Shown here piece after piece: positions 7,055-15,763 of a DNA stretch of 39,154 bases. Source of the DNA: DYGT01 sp964607795 (GTDB lineage Bacteria > Patescibacteriota > Microgenomatia > UBA8517); NCBI GenBank assembly GCA_964607795.1, contig CAZSLA010000005.1, positions 1 through 39,154 on the forward strand. The letters are read 5' to 3'. Numbering within the stretch: the stretch's first letter is position 1; each line of letters opens with the position of its first letter. Made by a program: the position numbers and the translations under genes. The notes beneath the pieces were generated by a model. It saw nothing but the letters and a program-made list of their open reading frames with translations. It was not told the DNA's origin and searched no databases.

Positions 7055-8030
7055 TTTCCCCACAGATAAACAGTTTGGTATAAACCGCGGTGTAAACAGT
7101 GGAATAGCAAGGATAATGGACCAAAGAGTAGTCCAGCACATATAATGGATTTTTTTTTGCTTTTAGGCTGGGTAATACAAGACGCATACTATTTGCATAA
7201 ACTTCGGCGTAATCTGCTTTGTAGTCTTCGTAAATTTTTTGCTCGAATTGATAATTTATATATTGCTGCATGAGCGTATTTTTTAGCAAGTTCCTTGTGG
7301 CAGCAGGAAGGGTCTTTTCATATTTTAATTCTAATTCAAAAGCCTTAAGCTCATGCTCGTATGACGACTTTTCTTTTGGATTGATTTTTTTATCAATAAG
7401 CTTTCGGCAATAAAGCGCGTGCCCCATTTCGTGGATAAAGCTTATAAATCCCGAAAAATTGTGGATGCTGGTTTTGTCATAATGCAGCTTCACAGCCTTT
7501 TTGTTAAAATCGCAGTCTACATAAAAAAGATTATCGCTATTAGGGATAAGCTTTATTTGCTTAAATTCTTCTTTGCTTAAAATTTTATTTTTGTATAAAA
7601 AGCTTGTTGCTGCCGAAACAGGTGTTTTATAATAATTGCTTTCAAAATATGGCTCATAATTAAAGCTGTGGAAAATAGTACCAAACCAGGGCTCATTTTT
7701 TATTCTATTAGGAATATTCTTTACAACCTTATTGATCATTTTTGCAGATTGCTTGTCTAAAAAATCCTGTTTAAACGGTATTTTGTCCCAGCTATAAAGG
7801 TACTCAAAAAAATCAGAAAAACCGCTCCTTTTTGCCAAGCGATTTCTTTCATATGCTAAATTTTTGTAGCGCTCCTGCAACGCACGTATATAGCTTTTAT
7901 TTTTCTCGAGCTCAAGCTTGCTGTCATTCACGCTTTTAGCTGAGTAAATTTTTGCGATTAACTTATTCACATCGCGAATGACGTAAGGTTCATAGTATCC
8001 ATTAATCAGTTTTTTAATTTTTTCCTGCAT
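7047..8030 (-). CDS. M3-like zinc metallopeptidase
   Basis: The start is set at MQEKIKKL (8030) because TATAAT lies 7 nt before it; the 16-aa upstream extension runs into the promoter. The 327-aa product has HEMGH at residues 200-204 and an acidic segment SYEHELKAFELE about 20 residues later that would supply the third zinc ligand. This spacing is typical of M3 oligopeptidases. An N-terminal helical part includes ERNRLAKRSGFSDFFEYLY, also M3-like. It is about half the usual M3 length (roughly 600 aa), so it is a compact form. There is no signal peptide, so it is probably cytoplasmic peptide turnover. The exact substrate is unknown. Confidence 0.7.
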   Translation of the reverse strand: MQEKIKKLINGYYEPYVIRDVNKLIAKIYSAKSVNDSKLELEKNKSYIRALQERYKNLAYERNRLAKRSGFSDFFEYLYSWDKIPFKQDFLDKQSAKMINKVVKNIPNRIKNEPWFGTIFHSFNYEPYFESNYYKTPVSAATSFLYKNKILSKEEFKQIKLIPNSDNLFYVDCDFNKKAVKLHYDKTSIHNFSGFISFIHEMGHALYCRKLIDKKINPKEKSSYEHELKAFELELKYEKTLPAATRNLLKNTLMQQYINYQFEQKIYEDYKADYAEVYANSMRLVLPSLKAKKNPLYVLDYSLVHYPCYSTVYTAVYTKLFICGEIK

Positions 8031-8037
8031 GAATTTA

Positions 8038-8043
8038 ATTATA
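8038..8043 (-). promoter_or_regulatory. -10 box of a probable leaderless promoter (metallopeptidase)
   Basis: TATAAT on the minus strand is followed by 7 nt and ATG at 8030. It directly abuts the T-run of the upstream terminator, so terminator and promoter are back to back. Confidence 0.6.
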
Positions 8044-8045
8044 TT

Positions 8046-8099
8046 AAAAAACCGGCGAAACTGCGCATGGGCGTACACATGAGCTTCTATCTCGCCGGT
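8046..8099 (-). terminator. Intrinsic terminator after the 33-aa gene
   Basis: On the minus strand ACCGGCGA (8092-8099) pairs with TCGCCGGT (8051-8058), followed by a T-run. The loop is long (about 33 nt) and contains its own CATG repeats. It ends transcription of the proline-rich microprotein gene just before the metallopeptidase promoter. Confidence 0.7.
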
Positions 8100-8111
8100 T
8101 GTTCCCCAGCT

Positions 8112-8213
8112 CTACTTTTTCTTAGGAGGGCTGGGTGTCGGCTTTGGCGGGGGCTGCGGTCGCGGGATGCGCGGTCCACCAGAGCCAGGACGGGTCTGAC
8201 CACCTTTTGGCAT
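8112..8213 (-). CDS. 33-aa proline-rich basic microprotein
   Basis: ATG at 8213 is preceded by TTGGAGGT at good spacing (GGAGG, 7 nt). The frame reads MPKGGQTRPGSGGPRIPRPQ and continues as Pro/Lys-rich sequence to KKK and a TAG stop. It has a terminator 13 bp downstream and a plausible -10 (TATGAT or GATATAG) upstream, so it forms a complete small transcription unit. The product is about one third proline, strongly basic, has no hydrophobic segment and is probably unfolded. It could bind nucleic acid, an SH3-type domain or the ribosome, but nothing here decides that. No family recognised. Confidence 0.65.
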   Translation of the reverse strand: MPKGGQTRPGSGGPRIPRPQPPPKPTPSPPKKK

Positions 8214-8290
8214 AATATACCTCCAATTTTTCAAGGCGATCGATGCTATATCATATCATTGATTTTTAATCTTGTACATCTTTCCCCACG

Positions 8291-8332
8291 AAAAAGAGAG
8301 AAGTCCACGCAACTTGGGCAGGTGCTTCTCTC
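8291..8332 (-). terminator. Intrinsic terminator after the pilin gene
   Basis: On the minus strand GAGAGAAG (8325-8332) pairs with CTTCTCTC (8296-8303), followed by TTTTT. It begins a few bases past the pilin stop codon at 8339. Confidence 0.85.
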
Positions 8333-8338
8333 AATTTC

Positions 8339-8842
8339 TTAGCGGGTAACTGTGATCACGGCTACTCCTTCGTTTTGCAGCTCAGTATCTGGAGCTGAAG
8401 CTGTAATACGACTACTACTAATCATAATTGTATAGCCCGTATCTGCCTGAGAACCCGTTTGCGGATCCATAGGAATACCAGCAATATATGTTGGTACTAT
8501 AGTTGTACCTGCTTCTAATGTGCCTGGATTATCCTTATCCTCTGCACCAGCACCAGCCAGATTGAAATTGCCAGTTCCATTGCCGATATGTGTAGCTGTT
8601 GTTGGAAAATCTGGTACTCCAGCTGTCCAGCTTGTAGCAGGCAAATTGCCGTTATGCTCAGAAGCAAACTGGTAAATGGCATTGGTGATCTGGATAAGAT
8701 CTGACTGGCGGGTGGTATTTCTAGCCTGGGCAAACTGCCGGCCAGGGTTAACAGCCACCAAAACAATAGCTGCCAAAATACCGATGATACCGATAACCAC
8801 CAAAAGCTCAATCAAGGTAAAACCTTTTTGTCTATTAAACAT
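8339..8842 (-). CDS. pilA: Type IV pilin (major pilin-like)
   Basis: The 167-aa product begins MFNRQKGFTLIELLVVIGII, a canonical class III signal. Cleavage falls after Gly7, Glu at mature position 5 is present, and a hydrophobic helix follows. The globular part has IYQFASEHNGNLPAT and a Gly/Asn-rich central region. Pilins form the type IV pilus fibre after cleavage by PilD, which is not in this window. The ribosome site is AAAGGGGGTGAT, about 10 nt before ATG. It is last in a minus-strand run with PilM-PilN and PilO but separated by a promoter-sized gap, so it may be expressed separately at a high level. Confidence 0.92.
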   Translation of the reverse strand: MFNRQKGFTLIELLVVIGIIGILAAIVLVAVNPGRQFAQARNTTRQSDLIQITNAIYQFASEHNGNLPATSWTAGVPDFPTTATHIGNGTGNFNLAGAGAEDKDNPGTLEAGTTIVPTYIAGIPMDPQTGSQADTGYTIMISSSRITASAPDTELQNEGVAVITVTR

Positions 8843-8895
8843 AAACCTGTATCACCCCCTTTGTAAAAATCACTCTATATAAATTGTACATAGTT

Positions 8896-9132
8896 TTACT
8901 GCCTTAATTCAAGTGCCGGCGGATTTGTGTCCGTAATAAATTGGTAAGCGTCCTCTAAAATATCTGTCTTTAGTCGCGGGGTTGAAGCTTCCAAAAGCTT
9001 GGGATCGAGCTCGCGGGCGGTTGCAACTCCCGCGATTACAGCCCGCAGCGTAACCACAATCAGGACACTCAGGATCAATATCAAACCAAGCATGTACAAA
9101 TAAAACCGATCCAGTTTTTTTAATTTATTCAT
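8896..9132 (-). CDS. 78-aa membrane protein in the pilus operon
   Basis: It has a short basic N-terminus, one strong membrane segment (about residues 13-35) and a short polar tail with TPRLKTDILEDAYQF. It overlaps the PilO-like gene by 8 bp, so it is co-translated. By position it could take the place of PilP or another small alignment-complex partner, but no PilP motif or lipobox is visible. The function is inferred from context only. Confidence 0.65.
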   Translation of the reverse strand: MNKLKKLDRFYLYMLGLILILSVLIVVTLRAVIAGVATARELDPKLLEASTPRLKTDILEDAYQFITDTNPPALELRQ

Positions 9133-9670
9133 ATTTTTGATACAAAAAAACTCCGTATTTAAATTCTGTGTTTCTATCCTCGCGGCTGTAGCTTACTTCC
9201 GCAGTCACGGGCTTAAACAAAAAAGGCAGCTTTTGAAATTCAGCAATGCCTTGGGCCACATGCTCGGGACTCCCACTAAAAGTTAGCAAAATCGGAAAGC
9301 CTGTGGTTTTGCGGTTTGTTACCGAGCTTGTGGTCAAGGGCTCAAAGCTTGCGATCAGGCCTGCTTGCTTAAGCCTGTCCAAAGACTCAATAAAAACCAA
9401 TAAATCCGACTCTGTCACAAAGCTATTTTCAATGGCGCCGATTTCCTGGACGTAGGTGTTAAGCTCAGCCTCTATAATTGCTACATCCGTATTTTCCTGC
9501 AATTGAACCTCGTGGTTTCTGAGATTTTTAATTTCTTCGGCCCTTCCCGGAATCTTTCCAAGAAAAACAAAAATAGCCATAATGAGCGCCACATTCAAAG
9601 CATGGATGGCAGCAAGCTTGATGTAAAACTTGTTTGCGGGTTTATGGTTTTTAACTTCTTTTTCTTTCAT
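9125..9670 (-). CDS. pilO: PilO-like inner-membrane alignment protein
   Basis: The 181-aa protein has one N-terminal membrane helix (about residues 17-42), a coiled segment with AEEIKNLRNHEVQLQE, and a C-terminal alpha/beta domain with FPILLTFSGSPEHVAQGIAE followed by FQKLPFLFK. This is the PilO ferredoxin-like pattern. PilO pairs with PilN to link the cytoplasmic PilM ring to the pilus machine. The ATG overlaps the stop of PilM-PilN by one base (TAATG), so translation is coupled. Confidence 0.8.
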   Translation of the reverse strand: MKEKEVKNHKPANKFYIKLAAIHALNVALIMAIFVFLGKIPGRAEEIKNLRNHEVQLQENTDVAIIEAELNTYVQEIGAIENSFVTESDLLVFIESLDRLKQAGLIASFEPLTTSSVTNRKTTGFPILLTFSGSPEHVAQGIAEFQKLPFLFKPVTAEVSYSREDRNTEFKYGVFLYQKYE

Positions 9671-11079
9671 TAGATTGCCAGTTTGGGCACGCTGGGCGCG
9701 GGTGTACCAAAGCTAGTACTCATGTCAAAATCAAAATCTTGCTCGTTTATAAAGCTGGTAATCGGCAGGGCCACTTCGGCAAATTCATCCGTTGCTTCAA
9801 TTTTTTCTTTAAACTCCACAAGCGCGGCTCTATTAGCCGCATGGCCCGCAAGCGTGAGCGTACCCTTTTCCAGGTTAATATTTAAGTAAGTTAGAGTTAT
9901 GTCCGAAGGCTTAGCTGCGGCGATTTGGTTAATTATTTCCTCCGGATAAGTAACCTCATTTGAGATGGTATTAACCGACTCCACAAGCTTATTTACCTCC
10001 TCCACGCGGGCGAAAACCTCACCCATCTGCGGGTTTTCACTTGCAACATTCTCTTTTTCCAGGCCGTTTATTTGGGAAATAAAAATCATATAGGCGATGG
10101 TAATTATCAAAAAACAAGCCCAGACTATGAAACTGGCGATTAAACTTAAGGTCCAAATGCGGATGTTTCTGGCCTGGGCTTCATAAAGCTTAGCCCAAGA
10201 AGGCGGCAAAAGATTGATGGTGTTTTCAGACTCCGGAATTGCCGGGTCTTTTCTTTGAAGCGAAATGGCCACCAGATATTCCTGGGCAACTCCGGGCTCC
10301 ATACCGTCAACATCCATTTTAATTGCATAGATTTCCCGGCCCAAGCCCTCAGCAAGCGCGGTCAAAAAGCTTTGTGCCAAAGCCATGCCCCCGACGCGCA
10401 CTTTTTCAATTTTTATATTTTGATAGTGGCTAAGCATCCTTTTGGCCGTTTGAATAATATCGTTTTGCGAGGCAGAACTTGCCACCGACGTGGCTACAAT
10501 GCGCTCACCCGCGGCCACCACCAAAATTGTTTCACGCGGGGCTACATAAATAATCAACTTGCCGCTTTTATCCCCATCAACCGCGCGCGTCAGGGAAAGC
10601 GAGGGTGTTTCCACCACTAAAGGAAAGAGCCCCGCCCCGGTCACTCCATCTACATAGCCTGATAACACATCCTTATGAATTGCCGAAACCAAGATCAGAT
10701 AATCAGTCTCTTTTTCTTCAACTATTTGCCAATCCATGATCATCTCATCCATAACACCAGGGAGAACTTCCTGAGTCTGCCAGCGTGCAGCTTCATCCAG
10801 ATCTTTCACTCCAAGCTTGGGCAGCACCAAAGACTTGGTATAAGTGGAATATTCGGGCACAACGATAGCCACTTTTTTCTCACTGATCTTGAGGGCCTTG
10901 AGTGAACTTTTAACAAATTCGGCGAGCTTCTGAACATCGATGACGCGGTAGTTTTGGATGATGCCCGCGGGCAAATCAAAAGAGCCAAAAACCTTGACCT
11001 TTTTTTTGGCAGGATCCATCAAAAGGACCTGAAGCTTGGTGCTATTAAAAATTAACGAAACAAAAGATTTGCGAAACAT
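9670..11079 (-). CDS. PilM-PilN fusion protein
   Basis: Residues 1-275 are a PilM-type actin-like ATPase (VSLIFNSTKLQVLLMD, VAIVVPEYSTYTKSL, LIIYVAPRETILVVAAGER). Residues 285-470 are PilN: the INLLPPSW motif at 288-295, a membrane helix at about 307-335, a coiled segment, and the PilN domain (DITLTYLNINLEKGTLTLAG). In other bacteria PilM is a separate protein that binds the INLLP tail of PilN; here both are one chain. PilO and a 78-aa membrane protein follow. A TAGAAT box lies 15 nt before the ATG. The assignment is strong, although separate PilM-like and PilN-like origins are judged by motif only. Confidence 0.88.
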   Translation of the reverse strand: MFRKSFVSLIFNSTKLQVLLMDPAKKKVKVFGSFDLPAGIIQNYRVIDVQKLAEFVKSSLKALKISEKKVAIVVPEYSTYTKSLVLPKLGVKDLDEAARWQTQEVLPGVMDEMIMDWQIVEEKETDYLILVSAIHKDVLSGYVDGVTGAGLFPLVVETPSLSLTRAVDGDKSGKLIIYVAPRETILVVAAGERIVATSVASSASQNDIIQTAKRMLSHYQNIKIEKVRVGGMALAQSFLTALAEGLGREIYAIKMDVDGMEPGVAQEYLVAISLQRKDPAIPESENTINLLPPSWAKLYEAQARNIRIWTLSLIASFIVWACFLIITIAYMIFISQINGLEKENVASENPQMGEVFARVEEVNKLVESVNTISNEVTYPEEIINQIAAAKPSDITLTYLNINLEKGTLTLAGHAANRAALVEFKEKIEATDEFAEVALPITSFINEQDFDFDMSTSFGTPAPSVPKLAI

Positions 11080-11110
11080 GGCAGACTAGATTCATTCTAC
11101 AACAAGTTGC

Positions 11111-11116
11111 TATACT
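11111..11116 (+). promoter_or_regulatory. Extended -10 promoter (TGC-TATACT) for the pseudopilin operon
   Basis: TGC-TATACT ends 9 nt before the ATG at 11126, so the leader is a few bases at most. The short gap 11080-11125 serves both this plus operon and the divergent PilM-PilN operon. Confidence 0.55.
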
Positions 11117-11125
11117 TTAAAAAGC

Positions 11126-12472
11126 ATGCCTGCCCGCTCTCATACAAATGCCTCCGGCGAAATTCTGATCGGCGTTATCATTTCCCTTGGAATTTTTACC
11201 ATCTTGTCTGCGGCCATCATTACCCTGGTCTTGTCCGCTTATGACCTCGTGAGCTACTCGCGCGCGCGCACCACGGCCAACCATATTGCCGTTCAGCAGA
11301 TTGAGCTCATCCGGAATTTAAAATTTGAAGACATTGGGACCATCGGCGGCATCCCGCCCGGTATCTTGCAGCAAAATCAATACCTGAATAGAAATGGCCT
11401 GACCTACAATCTAAAAACGAGCGTGGTTTATGTAGATGACCCTTTTGATAATGTGGCCCCCACGGACCTTTTGCCAAATGATTACAAGTGCGTTCGGGTG
11501 GATGTATCCTGGGGGGGGATAGCCGCCTCGCGCGCCAATACCGTGACTTTAATTTCGGACGTTGCCCCCAAAGGCATAGAAACCACCACCGGCGGCGGGA
11601 CCATTGCCATCCAGATTTTTAACGCCAATTCACAGCCTGTGATGGGGGCAAATGTACGCATTGTTTCTACTGGTATCAAACCGCCGGTTAATCTGAACCT
11701 GGAAACCGGCCAAAATGGCCGCATTATTTTGCCCGGAGCTCCGGCTTGTAACAGCTGCTACCACTTGGAAATTAGCAAAGAAGGCTACACCAGCGCCCGG
11801 ACTTATTCGATAGATGAAATCGCCAATCCAGACAAAGCTGATTTAAGCGTCTTGGCAGGGAAACTGAGTGAAATATATTTTAATATTGATAAGATAAGCA
11901 ATCTCACAATCGCCGCAACCCAGGGCCGTGAGCAGGACTTTGCTCCCCTGGCCGGCGCCACTATCCATATACGCGGGGAAAAAACTCTGGGCACAGATGC
12001 CCAGGATCAGCCAATTTACGAGCTAAACCGCGATGTTATTACCCAGGCTGATGGTACTTTTACTTTGGAAAACATCGGCTGGGATACTTATTATATGACC
12101 ATACCCGCAGACTCAACTTACCACGTTTCGGGCCTTAATCCCTGGCAACCCTTTAGCCTCTTGCCCGACGAGGACAAAACCGTGTTTATGGCTTTATCCC
12201 CCGAGTCACAATCGTCGCTTCTGACCTATTTTGTTAATAATGCAGGTTCGCCCATTGCCTCTGTATCGGCAAGCTTGATGTTCGAAGGAAGTACCGAGGC
12301 AACAATTACCAGCGGCCTGGCATCATACCCGGACTGGGGTCAAACCTTTTTTTCAAGCCTTTCTGAAGGGCTATATAGCCTGTTGGCAACAGCCGAAGGC
12401 TACGTGGATTTTGCGGGCAATGTGAATGTTACCGGAAATAAGATTGAAAAAATTATCATGGACCTAAAATGA
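11126..12472 (+). CDS. PilV-like pseudopilin with carboxypeptidase-regulatory-like repeats
   Basis: The 448-aa protein begins with a short leader, then GEILIGVIISLGIFTILSA, a pilin-like hydrophobic helix after a G-E cleavage site that lacks the usual F-T-L. After a pilin-like region (RTTANHIAVQQIELIRNLKF), several beta-rich segments (about residues 160-448) resemble CarboxypepD_reg/Cna-B folds: NANSQPVMGANVRIVST, GATIHIRGEKTL, ADGTFTLENIGWDTYY. It probably sits at the pilus tip as a minor pilin with an adhesin-like stalk. The next gene overlaps by 4 bp (ATGA). Confidence 0.75.
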   Translation: MPARSHTNASGEILIGVIISLGIFTILSAAIITLVLSAYDLVSYSRARTTANHIAVQQIELIRNLKFEDIGTIGGIPPGILQQNQYLNRNGLTYNLKTSVVYVDDPFDNVAPTDLLPNDYKCVRVDVSWGGIAASRANTVTLISDVAPKGIETTTGGGTIAIQIFNANSQPVMGANVRIVSTGIKPPVNLNLETGQNGRIILPGAPACNSCYHLEISKEGYTSARTYSIDEIANPDKADLSVLAGKLSEIYFNIDKISNLTIAATQGREQDFAPLAGATIHIRGEKTLGTDAQDQPIYELNRDVITQADGTFTLENIGWDTYYMTIPADSTYHVSGLNPWQPFSLLPDEDKTVFMALSPESQSSLLTYFVNNAGSPIASVSASLMFEGSTEATITSGLASYPDWGQTFFSSLSEGLYSLLATAEGYVDFAGNVNVTGNKIEKIIMDLK

Positions 12473-13083
12473 AAAACATAAATCAGACCGGCTTTACCAT
12501 CCTCGAAGTATTAATCGCCGGCTTTATGCTCGTGGTTTTGGGCATGGGAATATTAGGACTTCAATACATCATCGGCGAAAGCCAGCTGTCCTCGATTGAT
12601 AGCTTTACCGAAGTCAATGAAAGCACGGCCGCGGTGAGTACCATTACTCGCGAAATCCGCACGGCGCAAAAAGGTGAAGACGGCAGCTTTCAATTTACCC
12701 TAGCCATGCCCAATGAGATCATTTTTTATTCTGATCTGAATGTGGATGGAAAGATCGAGCAAATCCGCTATTACAAAGAAGGCACAAGCCTTAAAAAAGA
12801 CGTCATCAAGCCAACCGGCAACCCAGTAACTTACCCTGTAAACCAAAAGATCACGACCGTGATCTCAGAAAATATCAGAAACGGCACAACGCCGATTTTT
12901 TCCTATTTCAATAAAGACTGGCCCCATGATACTTCGAACAATCCCTTGCCCACGCCCGCGGACTTGGATAACATAAAAATGGTCCACATCTATGTGAGGG
13001 TCAACCCCAAGGCAAATGATTATGATAATGATTATATTTTGGAATCTCAAGCTCAGGTAAGGACTTTAAAACAAAATTTTTAA
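12469..13083 (+). CDS. PilW/PulJ-like prepilin
   Basis: The 204-aa product starts MKNINQTGFTILEVLIAG, a canonical prepilin signal (G-F-T-I-L-E) with Glu at mature position 5. Next come the region SSIDSFTEVNESTAAVSTIT, then REIRTAQKGEDGSFQF and YSDLNVDGKIEQIRYY, typical of PilW/GspJ minor pilins. It lies between a PilV-like and a PilX-like gene with a 4-bp overlap upstream and 2 bp downstream, the usual order of a minor pilin set. The role is priming pilus assembly at the membrane. Confidence 0.82.
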   Translation: MKNINQTGFTILEVLIAGFMLVVLGMGILGLQYIIGESQLSSIDSFTEVNESTAAVSTITREIRTAQKGEDGSFQFTLAMPNEIIFYSDLNVDGKIEQIRYYKEGTSLKKDVIKPTGNPVTYPVNQKITTVISENIRNGTTPIFSYFNKDWPHDTSNNPLPTPADLDNIKMVHIYVRVNPKANDYDNDYILESQAQVRTLKQNF

Positions 13084-13085
13084 AC

Positions 13086-14486
13086 ATGACAAAACCTAGA
13101 AACAGGGGCTCAATTACACCGGCGCTTTTAGTGATCACCGGGACATTTATGGTGGTGATTTATGGGCTATTGATGCTTTTGTCCATGCAGCTTGACTACA
13201 GCCACAGAAAAGTAGCAAGCGAGGAAGCCTTAAATATAGCCGAGGCGGGCGTGAATTATTACCGCTGGCATCTGGCCCACGCGCCCGACGATTTTACCGA
13301 CGGCACCGGAGGCGCCGGACCGTATGTGCATGTCTACACCGACCCCCAAGGCAGAAACGTGGGCGAGTATTCCCTGGAGATCACCCCCTCGCCCGAGGGT
13401 TCGTCTATCGTAACCATCCGTTCAACCGGCAAAAGCTATGCCAATCCGGATCTAACGCGCACCATTACCGTCCAATATGGTAAACCCAGTTTTGCCAAAT
13501 ATGCATTTTTAAATAACGCCAGCTCATGGTACGGAGACAACATCACCGTCCACGGTGACATCCACAGCAACAACGGCATCCGCATGGACGGCACCAATAC
13601 CGGCCGCGTAACGAGCTACAAAACTGAGTACATGTGCGGCAGCGAAACCGGTTGTCTACCTCCCAGAAGAAAGCCTGGGGTATGGGGCAGCGGAGGTGAC
13701 CAATCTTTATGGGAATTTCCCGTATCTTTAATTGATTTTGATACCGTAGCTTTTGATTTTTCCTATATGCGCCAAGCTGCTATAGACGAAGGTTTGTATT
13801 TATCCAAGTCTAATCAATACGGATATCACTTGGTTTTTAACCAAAATGGCACAGTCACAGTAAGCAGGGTCACGCGCGTTGACAATTATCTTGCCTATAG
13901 CCCGCCTGGTGAGGGCTTGGGTGAAGCAGGCCTGGGGGGCTGCCGCAACCGCGCGCAAATTATTGACCGCGAAACCACAATCGGCACCTACGACCTTAAT
14001 GACATTGCGATTATCTTTGCCGAGGACGACTTGTGGGTCGAGGGCACGGTGGACGGGCGCGTAACCGTCGTCGCCGCGGGATTTCCTGTGGCATCGCGGA
14101 CACAAAACATATGGATCAACAACAACCTTGTTTACGCCGGAGGTGACGATGTTCTGGGATTAATTGCCCAAAATGATATTTATTTTGTTAGAAACGTTCC
14201 TGAAGATTTTCGCATTGATGGAGCCTTGCTGTCACAAAAAGGCCGCATTATCCGGCACGGCTATTTGTGGTACTGCGGCAGTAGTTCCCATGCAGTTAAA
14301 GATTCGCTAACAATTTACGGGGCGTTAATCTCCAAAGAAAATTCATACTGGAACTACGGTGGGGTTCCGCCTGAATCCGGATTTTTAACCCGCACTATTA
14401 CTTATGATGGACGGCTTTTGTATGCACCTCCGCCATTTTTCCCAACAACCGGCGAATATGAATTTATAAGCTGGAAAGAAGAATGA
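13086..14486 (+). CDS. PilX-like minor pilin/adhesin
   Basis: The 466-aa protein opens RNRGSITPALLVITGTFMVV, a PilX-type N-terminal membrane helix, followed by ASEEALNIAEAGVNYYRWHL, which is typical of PilX N-terminal domains. The long C-terminal part has beta-helix-like stretches (NITVHGDIHSNNGIRMDG, RVTVVAAGFP, DSLTIYGALIS) as in exported surface proteins with this N-terminus. It probably completes the minor pilin set. Its stop TGA abuts the stop of the convergent gene (TGATCA), leaving no room for a terminator. Confidence 0.75.
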   Translation: MTKPRNRGSITPALLVITGTFMVVIYGLLMLLSMQLDYSHRKVASEEALNIAEAGVNYYRWHLAHAPDDFTDGTGGAGPYVHVYTDPQGRNVGEYSLEITPSPEGSSIVTIRSTGKSYANPDLTRTITVQYGKPSFAKYAFLNNASSWYGDNITVHGDIHSNNGIRMDGTNTGRVTSYKTEYMCGSETGCLPPRRKPGVWGSGGDQSLWEFPVSLIDFDTVAFDFSYMRQAAIDEGLYLSKSNQYGYHLVFNQNGTVTVSRVTRVDNYLAYSPPGEGLGEAGLGGCRNRAQIIDRETTIGTYDLNDIAIIFAEDDLWVEGTVDGRVTVVAAGFPVASRTQNIWINNNLVYAGGDDVLGLIAQNDIYFVRNVPEDFRIDGALLSQKGRIIRHGYLWYCGSSSHAVKDSLTIYGALISKENSYWNYGGVPPESGFLTRTITYDGRLLYAPPPFFPTTGEYEFISWKEE

Positions 14487-15746
14487 TCAGCCGATCCAGC
14501 TTCGTTTCTGGTAACATTTGGGGCAAATGATCATCCCATCTTTAATAATGGCATCCACCTGGCGTTTACAAAATGGGCAGGTGCAGCAAAGGATTTTTCG
14601 TTCGGCCGAATTTTTCTTTTTGTTCGGAGCATGACTACAACCGGACCTTGCGGCCAAAAGGGCGTGGGCGTTTTTGTATTTTTCGCTTGCCGAAACATTT
14701 GCATTTGCCAAAACCCTGTTTTGCGCAAGCTCAATTTCCAAAATTATCTGCCCAATGCGAAGGCTAATACCACGCACCAGCTCGTCAGTAAAATCCTGAA
14801 GCTCAAAGCTTACCACATATTCCTCAAATTTTTGGATAAGGTATTCTACTCGTTGCCCGAGCTCAACCGTCCGGTCCCGGTTTTTAATTGAATCAAGCAT
14901 CTCCGCGTAACTTCGACCCCCGTTATCATCCACCCAGATAATGTCCGAGCCCATGATATCACGGATTATACGGGCTATATCCTCAAATTCCTTACCTTGA
15001 GTCACCACCACTTTGGTCATGATACCTTTTATCCTTTCTTTTCCTGGCAAAAGATTGTCCAGCTCAAGCCTTGCACCTCCGATCAAAGCATTCAGAAATT
15101 CGATACTTTGAGAGTGATTCATATTGGTGCGAAGCGTGAGAGAATTTTGTTTACTAAACACATAGACATGCGCATCTTTGTGCTCCTCAGGATCCGATAA
15201 ACCAGTCCAACCCCCCGGGCTTACAAAAATTACTTTGTCTGTGTCCCGGGCATTTACTAAGGCTTCTTCAACCAAACGTATAGACTCAACCACCACACCT
15301 TCGCGCTCGCCGGCATCCACAATGTCTTCGTATAAATACAAGGAATTGCCGTAGCGGGCAAATAGCCGCGGCACCGGCGGTTCCCCCCAAAGGTGGACCT
15401 CGGAAGGGATGGGCAGCGCCGGGGAATACTCAACAAATTCCTGGTAGAAACTCCGGATGTCCTGAACTGTACGGGCAAGCGCATCTTGTGTCCAGGCTTT
15501 TATAGCGGCCTCTTTTTGGTCTTTGGTTAAATGGTTAAATTTGCATTGAACATCAATATGGGCTGCAGCTTCGGCAAAAGCATACACCTGCTCGCGCACC
15601 AAAAAACCCGTACCACAAAGCGAGTAAACGGCAAGGTCCGGATCATGTTCAATTTGCAACAGATTGCGGTCGACACGACTAAAATATTCGCCCTTACAAA
15701 CGGCAAAATACTCGGACTCGGAAGTAGTGGTAATTTCGTGTAACAT
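14487..15746 (-). CDS. Unknown zinc-ribbon protein controlled by a cobalamin riboswitch
   Basis: The start is set at ATG 15746 (MLHEITTTSESEYF): GCAGGAAA lies just before it, and anything further upstream is riboswitch. The 419-aa product has a mostly alpha/beta body with DKVIFVSPGGWTGLSDPEEH and DIIWVDDNGGRSYAEMLDSI, then a helical region (about residues 300-380). It ends in a zinc-ribbon: CTCPFC, 14 residues, CPKC. There is no signal peptide or membrane segment, so it is cytoplasmic. I recognise no family. The riboswitch suggests a role connected with cobalamin uptake, salvage or B12-dependent metabolism. It sits inside the pilus locus but on its own promoter. Confidence 0.75.
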   Translation of the reverse strand: MLHEITTTSESEYFAVCKGEYFSRVDRNLLQIEHDPDLAVYSLCGTGFLVREQVYAFAEAAAHIDVQCKFNHLTKDQKEAAIKAWTQDALARTVQDIRSFYQEFVEYSPALPIPSEVHLWGEPPVPRLFARYGNSLYLYEDIVDAGEREGVVVESIRLVEEALVNARDTDKVIFVSPGGWTGLSDPEEHKDAHVYVFSKQNSLTLRTNMNHSQSIEFLNALIGGARLELDNLLPGKERIKGIMTKVVVTQGKEFEDIARIIRDIMGSDIIWVDDNGGRSYAEMLDSIKNRDRTVELGQRVEYLIQKFEEYVVSFELQDFTDELVRGISLRIGQIILEIELAQNRVLANANVSASEKYKNAHALLAARSGCSHAPNKKKNSAERKILCCTCPFCKRQVDAIIKDGMIICPKCYQKRSWIG

Positions 15747-15763
15747 TTTCCTGCTCGGGACAT

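Noticed and set aside
8067..8342. Plus-strand open frame of 91 codons
   Set aside because: It is antisense to the 33-aa gene and both terminators and has no ribosome site.
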